This document shows, one piece after another, positions 17,387 through 25,215 of a DNA stretch of 36,015 bases. The DNA comes from an uncultured Saprospiraceae bacterium. Lineage in GTDB: Bacteria > Bacteroidota > Bacteroidia > Chitinophagales > Saprospiraceae. The DNA is taken from assembly GCA_938007965.1 (NCBI GenBank), contig CALLMH010000072.1, forward strand, positions 1-36,015. The letters run 5' to 3'. The notes under the pieces were generated by a model. That model saw only the letters and a program-made list of their open reading frames with translations. It did not search any database and was not told the origin of the DNA. Position 1 is the first letter of the stretch; each line of letters starts with the position of its first letter. The translations under genes and the position numbers were made by a program.

Positions 17387-20300
17387 ATGTTTAAAATATT
17401 TAAAAATCTCTTTGGCTCTAAGTATGATCGTGATGTAAAGCTATACTCTCCGATAGTGGAGGTTATCAACAAGCATTTTGCATCTTATGAAAATATATCT
17501 AATGACGAGCTTAGAAATAAGAGTTTAGATTTCAGAAGAAGAATCGCAGATCACCTAGCGGGAATCGATTCTGATATCGCAGCACTCAATGACCAATCTG
17601 CCAATGAGACAGACCTGAATCGTAAGGAAGAAATTTTTAACAGAATAGATGAACTCAAAAAAGATAGAGATAAACACCTAGAGGAAGTACTCAAAGAAAT
17701 ATTGCCAGAAGCCTTTGCAGTTGTAAAAGAGACGGCAAGAAGATTTACAAATAATGATACGATGGTGGTCACGGCTACTGAGCATGATCGTGAGTTGGCT
17801 GCAAAGAAGAACTATATTTTGATAGATGGGGATAAGGCCACTTATCAGACATCTTGGTTGGCTGCAGGTGGAGAAGTATCTTGGAATATGGTACATTATG
17901 ATGTACAGTTGATTGGAGGTATGGTTCTTCATGATGGTAAAGTCGCAGAGATGCAGACGGGAGAGGGTAAGACCTTGGTCGCCACTTTGCCTGCATATCT
18001 TAATGGACTGACTGGACAAGGGGTACACGTAATCACAGTAAATGACTATCTCGCAAGAAGAGATAGTGAGTGGGTAGGCCCGATCTTTGAATTCTTATTG
18101 TTGACGATCGACTGTATAGATAAGTATAGACCACATTCTGATGGTAGAGTGAAAGCATACAAAGCGGATATTTGTTACGGTACGAATAATGAATTCGGAT
18201 TCGATTATCTGAGGGATAATATGGTAAAGTCTGCCTCAGAGATGGTTCAAGGTAAACATCATTATGCGATGATAGATGAGGTGGATTCTGTACTCGTAGA
18301 TGATGCGAGGACACCACTGATCATATCTGGTCCAGTACCAGAAGGGTCCGAAGAACAAGAATATCAAGAACTAAATCCTAAGGTGAAAAGCCTCATGGAT
18401 GAACAAAAGAAATTAGCAACTACGTATTTAGCCGATGCGAAAAGACTTATCAAAGAAGGTCGCGATGGTGTAGAAGAGGGCGAGGGAGGATTAGCACTTT
18501 ATAGAGCACACAAGGCACTACCAAAGTACAGACCTCTTATCAAATTCTTAAGTGAAGAAGGGAACAAAGTACTCATGCAGAAGGCAGAAAACCACTACAT
18601 GCAGGAACAGAATAAGCACATGCATATCGTAGATGCGCCCTTGCTATTCACCATTGATGAGAAAAACAGAAATGTAGAACTGACGGATAATGGAATCGAC
18701 TTTCTCTCAAGAGGAGAAAATGATCCAAACTTCTACGTCATGCCTGATATCGCTACTGAGATGCAAATGCTCGAAGATCGAGAACAAGCGGATGGCACAA
18801 AATATAAGGAAGAGAAAGAGAGGCTTGTAAATGACTATTCGATCAAGAGTAGAAGACTTCACTCAGTGTCTCAATTGCTAAAAGCCTACACGCTATTCGA
18901 AAAAGATAATGAATATGTAGTAATGGACGGATCTGTGAAGATCGTCGATGAATCTACAGGTCGTATGATGGAGGGTAGAAGATACTCTGACGGACTTCAC
19001 CAGGCACTAGAGGCAAAAGAAAATGTAGAGTTGGGTGACATCACTCAGACATATGCTACAGTGACGCTTCAAAATTACTTTAGAATGTACCATAAGTTGT
19101 CTGGTATGACCGGTACAGCCGAGACTGAAGCCGGAGAATTCTGGGAGATATATAAGTTGGATGTAGTCGTAATCCCTACGAATAGACCGATCGTAAGAGA
19201 CGATAGAGATGATCTTATATACAAAACGGCGAGAGAAAAATTCAATGCAGTAATCGATGATATCGTACATCTTACGGGTCAGGGGAGACCTGTATTAGTG
19301 GGTACTACATCTGTAGACATATCTGAGCTATTAAGTAGAATGCTCAACTTGAGAGGAATCAAACATAATGTACTGAATGCCAAGCAGCACCAAAGAGAGG
19401 CGGATATCGTAGCGGAAGCTGGGCGACCTGGAAATGTAACTATCGCCACGAATATGGCTGGTAGAGGTACGGATATAAAGCTGACTGACGAGGTAAAAGC
19501 AGCCGGAGGATTAGCAATCGTAGCAACGGAAAGACATGACTCCAGGCGAGTAGATCGACAGCTAAGAGGTAGAGCGGGTAGACAAGGAGACCCTGGGTCT
19601 TCGCAATTCTATGTTTCGTTAGAAGATAATCTGATGCGTCTTTTCCAATCAGAGAGAATAGCTGGATTGATGGATAAGATGGGGCATGTAGAAGGTGAGG
19701 TGATACAAGCGGGTATGGTTACAAAATCTATCGAAAGAGCACAGAAAAAAGTAGAAGAAAACAACTTCGGAATCAGAAAGAGACTCCTCGACTATGATGA
19801 TGTTATGAATATCCAGAGAGAGGCCATCTATAAGAAAAGAGACCATGCACTCCATGGAGATAGATTATCTGTAGATCTCAACAATATGTTCGAAGGACTC
19901 ACAGAAGCTATAGTCCTAGATAATAGACATGCGGGCAACTACGATACGTTCAGAGATGACTGTATGACTATGTTGAGCATTGATCCTGAGATTACAGAGG
20001 ATGAATTCCGAAACATGAATGATGAGTTATTGGTGGATAAATTTATGAATGAGGTGTCTGCTGTATACAAACGGAAGACAGAAATGATCAATCGAGGAAT
20101 GCTTCCAGGATTCATACAGACAAAAGAGATGCATGGTGATCGGTATAAGAGGATCGCAATGCCATTTACCGATGGGAGAGCAAAACCGCTTAATATATCA
20201 GCAGATCTTGATGAAGGTATAGCGACAGAAGGTAAGTCTATCATGACAGACATCGAGAAAGCAGTAACACTTGCACTCATTGATGATAATTGGAAAGAGC

Positions 20301-20692
20301 ACCTCAGATCTATGGATGAATTGAAGGATTCAGTGCAGTCTGCTTCGTTTGAACAGAAAGATCCATTAGTTATCTATAAAATGGAAGCTTATAATTTATT
20401 TGAGCAACTTATCTACAAGGTTAATAGAGATGTAATTTCTTACTTGATGAATGGTAAGATCGTAATCGCCGGACAGCAAGAAGAACTAAAGGAGGCTAAG
20501 GTCCAAAAAACAGACCTTACCAATGTAAGAACAAGTCGATCAGAAGAAGCAATGAAAGAAGCTGCAGCTAATGCAGGCAGACCTCAACGTCAAAAAGTCG
20601 AAACTTTCAAAAGAACAGAAAAAAAAGTGGGTAGAAATCAACCATGTCCTTGTGGAAGTGGTAAGAAATTCAAGCAGTGCCACGGAAAGTAA
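17387..20692 (+). CDS. secA: Preprotein translocase ATPase SecA
   Basis: Peripheral membrane motor that drives unfolded preproteins through SecYEG. Walker A is MQTGEGKT (189-196), the DEAD-type box is DEVD (297-300), and motifs TNMAGRGTDI and RQLRGRAGRQGDPG mark the second nucleotide-binding half. The C-terminus carries the zinc-binding SEC-C tail CPCGSGKKFKQCH (C1087, C1089, C1098, H1099), used for SecB or ribosome contact. At 1101 aa it is about 200 residues longer than E. coli SecA because of insertions near 57-95, 125-170 and 315-480; these are, as far as I recall, normal for Bacteroidota. It has its own -7 box and terminator. Confidence 0.98.
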   Translation: MFKIFKNLFGSKYDRDVKLYSPIVEVINKHFASYENISNDELRNKSLDFRRRIADHLAGIDSDIAALNDQSANETDLNRKEEIFNRIDELKKDRDKHLEEVLKEILPEAFAVVKETARRFTNNDTMVVTATEHDRELAAKKNYILIDGDKATYQTSWLAAGGEVSWNMVHYDVQLIGGMVLHDGKVAEMQTGEGKTLVATLPAYLNGLTGQGVHVITVNDYLARRDSEWVGPIFEFLLLTIDCIDKYRPHSDGRVKAYKADICYGTNNEFGFDYLRDNMVKSASEMVQGKHHYAMIDEVDSVLVDDARTPLIISGPVPEGSEEQEYQELNPKVKSLMDEQKKLATTYLADAKRLIKEGRDGVEEGEGGLALYRAHKALPKYRPLIKFLSEEGNKVLMQKAENHYMQEQNKHMHIVDAPLLFTIDEKNRNVELTDNGIDFLSRGENDPNFYVMPDIATEMQMLEDREQADGTKYKEEKERLVNDYSIKSRRLHSVSQLLKAYTLFEKDNEYVVMDGSVKIVDESTGRMMEGRRYSDGLHQALEAKENVELGDITQTYATVTLQNYFRMYHKLSGMTGTAETEAGEFWEIYKLDVVVIPTNRPIVRDDRDDLIYKTAREKFNAVIDDIVHLTGQGRPVLVGTTSVDISELLSRMLNLRGIKHNVLNAKQHQREADIVAEAGRPGNVTIATNMAGRGTDIKLTDEVKAAGGLAIVATERHDSRRVDRQLRGRAGRQGDPGSSQFYVSLEDNLMRLFQSERIAGLMDKMGHVEGEVIQAGMVTKSIERAQKKVEENNFGIRKRLLDYDDVMNIQREAIYKKRDHALHGDRLSVDLNNMFEGLTEAIVLDNRHAGNYDTFRDDCMTMLSIDPEITEDEFRNMNDELLVDKFMNEVSAVYKRKTEMINRGMLPGFIQTKEMHGDRYKRIAMPFTDGRAKPLNISADLDEGIATEGKSIMTDIEKAVTLALIDDNWKEHLRSMDELKDSVQSASFEQKDPLVIYKMEAYNLFEQLIYKVNRDVISYLMNGKIVIAGQQEELKEAKVQKTDLTNVRTSRSEEAMKEAAANAGRPQRQKVETFKRTEKKVGRNQPCPCGSGKKFKQCHGK

Positions 20693-20745
20693 GAAGTCAG
20701 TATCAAAAGAGTCAGATTCGATAGATACTATACAATAGAATACGT

Positions 20746-20784
20746 CGGCTTGCCAGTTTTGAGGATTGGTGAGCCGTTTTTTTT
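20746..20784 (+). terminator. Intrinsic terminator of secA
   Basis: CGGCTTGCCA (20746-20755) pairs with TGGTGAGCCG (20767-20776) over 10 bp with two G-U pairs, and eight T follow directly. It lies 53 nt past the secA stop, so the aminopeptidase downstream needs its own promoter. Confidence 0.9.
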
Positions 20785-20818
20785 ATGACCAAAGTGATTT
20801 AAGAAAAATAAGCAAACG

Positions 20819-21919
20819 ATGAATAATAAAAAATACGCTAAGCTACTTCTTGATTATTGTTTAGAAGTCAAAGCGGGCCAAAAACTATATATTAAAAGCA
20901 CTACTCTAGCAGAACCGCTTATTCGTGAGTTATTTAGAGAGGGGACCAAGCTAGGAGCTCATGTAGTAGTAGACATGTCATTCGAAGGCCAGAATAAGAT
21001 CTTCTTGGATAATGCGGATGATGATCAATTATCTTTTGTATCTCCCAATCATAGAGAGGCGATGCATGAATTCGACGCATATCTATATATAAAAGCACCA
21101 TTTAATCTGAGAGAAGATCAAAATGTAGACGGAGAGAAAAGGAAGAAACGCTCAGAAGGACTCAAGGATGTAAGTCAAGCATATTTTACCCGAACGGCCA
21201 GTGGAGATATGGTTCGATCATTATGCTTATACCCAACACAAGCAAGTGCACAAGAGGCGGGCATGAGTTTGGAAGAATATACTGATTTCGTATATCGTGC
21301 ATGCAACTTGCATCTAGAAGACCCTAAGTCTGCTTGGTTAAAAAGAAGAGAAAATCAGCAAGCTATTGTAGATCATCTCAATACCGTAGACCAGGTCAGA
21401 TATGTAGGCAAAGGCACAGACATTACTTTTTCTACCAAGGGAAGAACGTGGATCAATTCTGATGGACGTACTAATATGCCTTCGGGTGAAGTCTTCTCTG
21501 GCCCTGTAGAAGATTCGGTAAATGGTGTAGTCCACTTCTCGTTTCCATCCATATTTATGGGTGTAGAAGTACAAGGAATCACTCTCGAAGTAAAGAATGG
21601 AGTAGTCGAAAAGTGGAGTGCCGAGAAAGGAAATGAGATACTAGATCAGGTGTTCGACATTGAAGGTGCTCGTATGTTTGGTGAGGTGGCAATCGGTACC
21701 AATTACAATATCCAAATTCCTACGAAGAACATACTCTTCGATGAAAAAATCGGTGGAACAATACACATGGCCGTCGGACAATCATACAAACAGACAGGAG
21801 GACTAAATAACTCAAGTATCCACTGGGATATGATTGCTGAGATGAAAGATGGAGGTAAGATATACACCGATGGAAAATTAATCTATGAATCGGGTAAGTT
21901 TTTGGAGTTTGATATATAG
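20819..21919 (+). CDS. M29-family (thermophilic AmpS/PepS-type) aminopeptidase
   Basis: Cytoplasmic metallo-aminopeptidase of 366 aa that removes N-terminal residues from peptides. The M29 metal-site landmarks are all present: E224 in MPSGEVFSGP, E289 in GEVAIGTNY, E309 and H316 in DEKIGGTIHMAVGQSY, and H335/D337 in SSIHWDMI. Family members are about 370-410 aa; this one is slightly short but complete at both ends. The ATG at 20819 gives the usual N-terminal YAKLLLDYCLEVKAGQ helix. It stands between the secA terminator and gpmI, with 178 nt before the latter; I saw no clean -7 box for it. Confidence 0.93.
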   Translation: MNNKKYAKLLLDYCLEVKAGQKLYIKSTTLAEPLIRELFREGTKLGAHVVVDMSFEGQNKIFLDNADDDQLSFVSPNHREAMHEFDAYLYIKAPFNLREDQNVDGEKRKKRSEGLKDVSQAYFTRTASGDMVRSLCLYPTQASAQEAGMSLEEYTDFVYRACNLHLEDPKSAWLKRRENQQAIVDHLNTVDQVRYVGKGTDITFSTKGRTWINSDGRTNMPSGEVFSGPVEDSVNGVVHFSFPSIFMGVEVQGITLEVKNGVVEKWSAEKGNEILDQVFDIEGARMFGEVAIGTNYNIQIPTKNILFDEKIGGTIHMAVGQSYKQTGGLNNSSIHWDMIAEMKDGGKIYTDGKLIYESGKFLEFDI

Positions 21920-22065
21920 CGGGTTGTGCTTTATATCGCTATTCATAGTCTATAATGGCTAGTATAAATATGGCAAAAGTGATAATAAGATAGGTGTGTC
22001 AAGAAATGTGCATTTTGGCATACATACCAATGCAATTATATTATCAGTAGATATTTAAAAACCGT

Positions 22066-22073
22066 TACATTTG
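22066..22073 (+). promoter_or_regulatory. -7 box of gpmI
   Basis: TACATTTG matches TAnnTTTG, 24 nt before the ATG at 22098, predicting a leader of about 18 nt. It overlaps the TTG at 22071, which is a further reason not to use that codon as the start. Confidence 0.5.
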
Positions 22074-22097
22074 CACCGAAAAGAGAATTACAAAGAC

Positions 22098-23624
22098 ATG
22101 ACTAATAAAGCAGCACTTATCATCCTAGACGGGTGGGGACACGGAAAAGATCCAAAAGTAAGCGCACTGGCGCAAGCAGATACACCATTCGTAGATAATC
22201 TTTACGATCAATATACTCATGCGGAATTGATCACCTTTGGAGAGGAAGTCGGTCTTCCTGAAGGTCAGATGGGTAATTCTGAAGTAGGCCACTTGAATAT
22301 AGGTGCGGGTAGAGTCGTCTATCAAGAGCTAGCAAGAATCAATAAAGAGATTCGCGAAAACACGCTTAAAGACAATAAAGTAATCAAAGCGGGCATCAAA
22401 AAATCAACTACAACGACGAAAAGAATACACCTTCTTGGTCTGGTTTCAGATGGAGGGGTGCACTCTCACGTGAATCATTTGCTGGCGCTCTGTGATATAT
22501 TGAAAGAAGAAGACGTGGAAGTGTATATTCATGCATTTCTTGATGGTAGAGATACAGATCCAAAAGGTGGGCATGGTTATCTGAAAACAGTAGAAGATCA
22601 CATCAAGGGTACCAACATAAAGATAGCTACAGTCATAGGCAGGTACTATGCTATGGACAGAGACAACAGATGGGAGCGTATACAAAAGGCGTATCATCTT
22701 ATGGTCAATGCCAAGGGAGTAGCGACGGATGATATGTTGGCTTCGGTACTTTCAGAATATGAAAAAGATATCACGGATGAGTTCATGGAGGCATTCCAAA
22801 AGACCGAAAACGGTAAGAATATTGGAAATATCCAAACAGATGATACTGTGATATTTTATAATTATAGAACGGACCGGCCTAGAGAGATAACCAAGGCACT
22901 TACACAAGAGGATTTTCCAGAGTTTGGGATGAGAAAGTTAAAATTGAATTTTCTTACAATGACCAACTATGATGCAAGTTTCGAAGGATTGAATGTCATA
23001 TTCGAAAAAGATAACTTAGTCAATACGCTCGGAGAAGTAGTATCGGCAAGAGGATTAACACAATTAAGAATAGCTGAAACAGAAAAATATCCGCACGTAA
23101 CATTTTTCTTCTCAGGAGGTCGAGAAGAGCCATATGAGGGAGAAAATAGAATCATGGTAGCATCGCCAGATGTAACTACCTATGATCTACAGCCAGAGAT
23201 GAGTGCTCAAGAACTGACTGATAAGTTGATAGATAATATCAAAGAAGAAACCCCGGACTTTATCTGTCTAAATTATGCGAATACTGATATGGTGGGACAT
23301 ACAGGAAACTTCGAAGCGGGAAAGAAAGCTGCTAGTTTTATAGACGGTTGCCTGAGTAGACTAGTGCCTATTATGCTAGATCATGAGTATAGCATCATCA
23401 TCATAGCTGATCATGGTAATAGTGATATCATGATCAATCCTGATGGATCACCGAATACAGCACATACGACGAATATGGTCCCTGTGTTCTTCTTGACGAA
23501 TGATGAGGAACTCAAAAATCTGCAAATCAAAAATGGTAAACTAGGAGATATAGCACCTACGATACTTAGTATTATGAATGTGAAATCACCAACGGAGATG
23601 GACGGAAATATCTTACTTGGATAG
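22098..23624 (+). CDS. gpmI: 2,3-bisphosphoglycerate-independent phosphoglycerate mutase
   Basis: Interconverts 3- and 2-phosphoglycerate in glycolysis and gluconeogenesis using two Mn ions. From the ATG at 22098 it is 508 aa, the usual length, and opens MTNKAALIILDGWGHG; a TTG nine codons earlier overlaps the promoter. Landmarks: D11 in LDGWG, the phosphorylated Ser S61 in QMGNSEVGHLNIGAGR, SDGGVHSH, FLDGRDTDP, GRYYAMDRDNRWER, NYRTDRPREIT, NTDMVGHTGN, ADHGNSD and AHTTNMVPV. The alkaline-phosphatase-type metal site is therefore intact. It appears to be transcribed alone. Confidence 0.97.
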   Translation: MTNKAALIILDGWGHGKDPKVSALAQADTPFVDNLYDQYTHAELITFGEEVGLPEGQMGNSEVGHLNIGAGRVVYQELARINKEIRENTLKDNKVIKAGIKKSTTTTKRIHLLGLVSDGGVHSHVNHLLALCDILKEEDVEVYIHAFLDGRDTDPKGGHGYLKTVEDHIKGTNIKIATVIGRYYAMDRDNRWERIQKAYHLMVNAKGVATDDMLASVLSEYEKDITDEFMEAFQKTENGKNIGNIQTDDTVIFYNYRTDRPREITKALTQEDFPEFGMRKLKLNFLTMTNYDASFEGLNVIFEKDNLVNTLGEVVSARGLTQLRIAETEKYPHVTFFFSGGREEPYEGENRIMVASPDVTTYDLQPEMSAQELTDKLIDNIKEETPDFICLNYANTDMVGHTGNFEAGKKAASFIDGCLSRLVPIMLDHEYSIIIIADHGNSDIMINPDGSPNTAHTTNMVPVFFLTNDEELKNLQIKNGKLGDIAPTILSIMNVKSPTEMDGNILLG

Positions 23625-23922
23625 ATGACGTCTGGTGTTCGACTTTAGATTCAGGCACTTCTTTGATTTAGATTTTATTTCACCCTAGAGAGTAATTTCT
23701 GAAAATCCGTCTTGGGTTTTGGCTCTATTTACTCGTACTTTTTAGATGACATCTCTATTTTATTTCGCTAGACGGATGACCACGGCATTGGACTCACCAA
23801 TTTATAATCTATCGTTCAGGGTCAATTAGATAATTATGAGTTTTATTGAGCGGCAATAACTTTTTCTCTGTGATTTACCGTGGAATATTGTCGACTGAGT
23901 TTGGGGTAGTCGCGCCCTAAAA

Positions 23923-23998
23923 TGACATAAAGTCACTCAAAAACCAACAAAACAGCCATTTTGTCACCACATTTTCACGATTTCTTCCGTTTTTGACA
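23923..23998 (+). promoter_or_regulatory. TGACA/TGTCA repeats, possible activator sites
   Basis: TGACATAAAGTCA (23923-23935) is an inverted repeat with 4-bp arms; TGTCA follows at 23962-23966 and TGACA at 23994-23998, the latter two facing each other across 27 nt. The first lies about 100-113 nt before the inferred transcription start, where a sigma-54 activator would bind. The protein that would bind is unknown. Confidence 0.35.
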
Positions 23999-24009
23999 TT
24001 TTTATTTGA

Positions 24010-24025
24010 TTGGAACAGCAATTGA
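24010..24025 (+). promoter_or_regulatory. Sigma-54-like -24/-12 site before hsp20
   Basis: TTGGAACAGCAATTGA resembles the -24/-12 pattern TTGGCAC-N5-TTGC: the GG is present, and TTG falls at the right distance, but the -12 dinucleotide is GA instead of GC. It predicts a start near 24036 and a 46-nt leader. No TAnnTTTG box stands nearby, which makes an alternative sigma factor more plausible. Confidence 0.35.
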
Positions 24026-24081
24026 TCTATAGTCAGTGTATTTGAAAATTTGAAATATCAATTAACACTAAAATATTTATC

Positions 24082-24531
24082 ATGCACAAGACACAGAATA
24101 GAAGAGCATACAGAGCACATAGAGATTCAGGATTTTTTGCCCCAACTTTTGGTAACATAATCAATGAAATTTTGAATAGTCCGCTCAATGAAGTAGTAAC
24201 AGACAAACCTAAAAAGTATACGTATCCATTAGCAAATGTTATGAGCAGCGATGGTACATATATATTGACATTGGCGATACCAGGCGTAGCAAAGGATGAC
24301 GTATCTATCGAATTAGATAAGAACAAACTGATAATCAAGTCAGAAATAGAAGAGGATACCGAGACAAAATTTAGACTGAGAGAATTCAACTATGCAAAAT
24401 TCGAAAGAGCATTTACGCTATCGGAAGATGCAGATACCGACAATATCTCAGCAAAGTTTGAAAACGGAATTTTGACCATTTCTATACCGACTGTCGAAGA
24501 AGCTGGTCCGAAAAAAGTAGAGATTGGATAA
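24082..24531 (+). CDS. Hsp20 / alpha-crystallin small heat-shock protein (first copy)
   Basis: ATP-independent holdase chaperone of 149 aa that binds unfolding cytoplasmic proteins. A basic N-terminal arm (MHKTQNRRAYRAHR) and the FGNIINEIL helix precede the alpha-crystallin domain (about 45-138), including YILTLAIPGVAKDDVSIEL and the closing signature KFENGILTISIP. The last residues KKVEIG provide a V-x-I form of the IxI oligomerisation motif. A second Hsp20 gene follows after 89 nt, with a hairpin between; the two differ widely in sequence, so this is not a recent duplication. The sigma-54-like site upstream suggests stress-regulated expression. Confidence 0.93.
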   Translation: MHKTQNRRAYRAHRDSGFFAPTFGNIINEILNSPLNEVVTDKPKKYTYPLANVMSSDGTYILTLAIPGVAKDDVSIELDKNKLIIKSEIEEDTETKFRLREFNYAKFERAFTLSEDADTDNISAKFENGILTISIPTVEEAGPKKVEIG

Positions 24532-24558
24532 CGTAGGGTAGGGACAGCTCATATGATT

Positions 24559-24591
24559 AATGGTCAGCTAGGTCAAGACTAGCTGATCGTT
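24559..24591 (+). ncRNA. Hairpin between the two Hsp20 genes
   Basis: AATGGTCAGCTAG (24559-24571) pairs with CTAGCTGATCGTT (24579-24591) over 13 bp with two G-U pairs in the plus-strand RNA and a 7-nt loop. No U run follows directly, so it is unlikely to be an efficient terminator; an RNA processing or stabilising element that sets the ratio of the two chaperones is possible. It is typed as ncRNA only for want of a closer category. Confidence 0.45.
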
Positions 24592-24620
24592 AAAATTAAT
24601 TTTTAATAAAAAAGAAAAAG

Positions 24621-25046
24621 ATGAATACAAACGGAACAACATCGAATCCTGCATTCGGTAGCTTAATAGACGGCTTATTTAACAGGAGTATATCTGATAT
24701 CGTAGGGGCAGACTATACTAATGAGTCACCATCAGTCAATATCATAGAGACGGATGATTCTTTTGAAATAGAAGTCGCTGCACCCGGACTATCCAAAGAA
24801 GATTTCGCCATATCAATAGAGAAAGATCATCTAAATGTATCGGCAAAATCTGAGGAAACTAATTCGGAGATTTCATTTAAGAGAAAAGAATACGATTTCA
24901 AAGTTTTCTCACGGAAGTTTCGATTGCCAAAAACGGTCGATAAGGAAACTATAAAAGCAAAATATGATCTGGGAATATTAAAAATCACTGTGGATAAAAC
25001 TCCAGAGGCGAAAGAAAAAGGCCCACGTACAATAGACATAGATTAG
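24621..25046 (+). CDS. Hsp20 / alpha-crystallin small heat-shock protein (second copy)
   Basis: Holdase chaperone of 141 aa. The alpha-crystallin domain runs from about 36 to 130 (PSVNIIETDDSFEIEVAAPG at 37-56, GLSKEDFAISIE, and KYDLGILKITV near the end); the C-terminus RTIDID carries an I-D-I version of the IxI motif. The N-terminal arm (FGSLIDGLFNRSISDIVG) is quite different from the first copy, so the two could form hetero-oligomers or take different clients; that is inference. The ATG follows an A-rich leader. It is probably co-transcribed with the first copy, and a strong terminator follows 33 nt after the stop. Confidence 0.93.
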   Translation: MNTNGTTSNPAFGSLIDGLFNRSISDIVGADYTNESPSVNIIETDDSFEIEVAAPGLSKEDFAISIEKDHLNVSAKSEETNSEISFKRKEYDFKVFSRKFRLPKTVDKETIKAKYDLGILKITVDKTPEAKEKGPRTIDID

Positions 25047-25079
25047 TAGTAGGTTAGTTTTCATAGGGTTTTAAGTTGG

Positions 25080-25107
25080 AGCCGCTCCATTTTGGAGTGG
25101 CTTTTTT
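25080..25107 (+). terminator. Intrinsic terminator of the Hsp20 operon
   Basis: AGCCGCTCCA pairs with TGGAGTGGCT (10 bp, one G-U) across a TTT loop, ending in six T. It closes the two-gene Hsp20 unit. Confidence 0.92.
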
Positions 25108-25215
25108 GTATTTTGCGTATATATATGTCCGTGTAAGCCATAGTATGTACAGGGACTTTAATTTTAGATAGCTAAGTATTTATTAACTTCGCAAACTAAT
25201 TATAAAATAGCAACA

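Larger units (their letters stand above)
23625..24081 (+). other. 457-nt intergenic region before the Hsp20 pair
   Basis: No gene is supported; the longest ATG frame noticed (27 codons) has no recognisable content. The proximal half holds repeated TGACA/TGTCA motifs and a sigma-54-like site, listed separately. No terminator with a U run was found for gpmI. Such a long regulatory region is unusual in this otherwise compact window. Confidence 0.6.

Noticed and set aside
17678-20280. Several minus-strand frames of 68-116 codons
   Set aside because: All are antisense shadows of secA with no recognisable protein content.
22071-22097. TTG start for gpmI nine codons upstream
   Set aside because: The TTG is part of the -7 box TACATTTG, and the family N-terminus begins at the ATG at 22098.
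23748-23831. A 27-codon ATG frame in the long intergenic region before hsp20
   Set aside because: It has no recognisable features and a frame this short is expected by chance.
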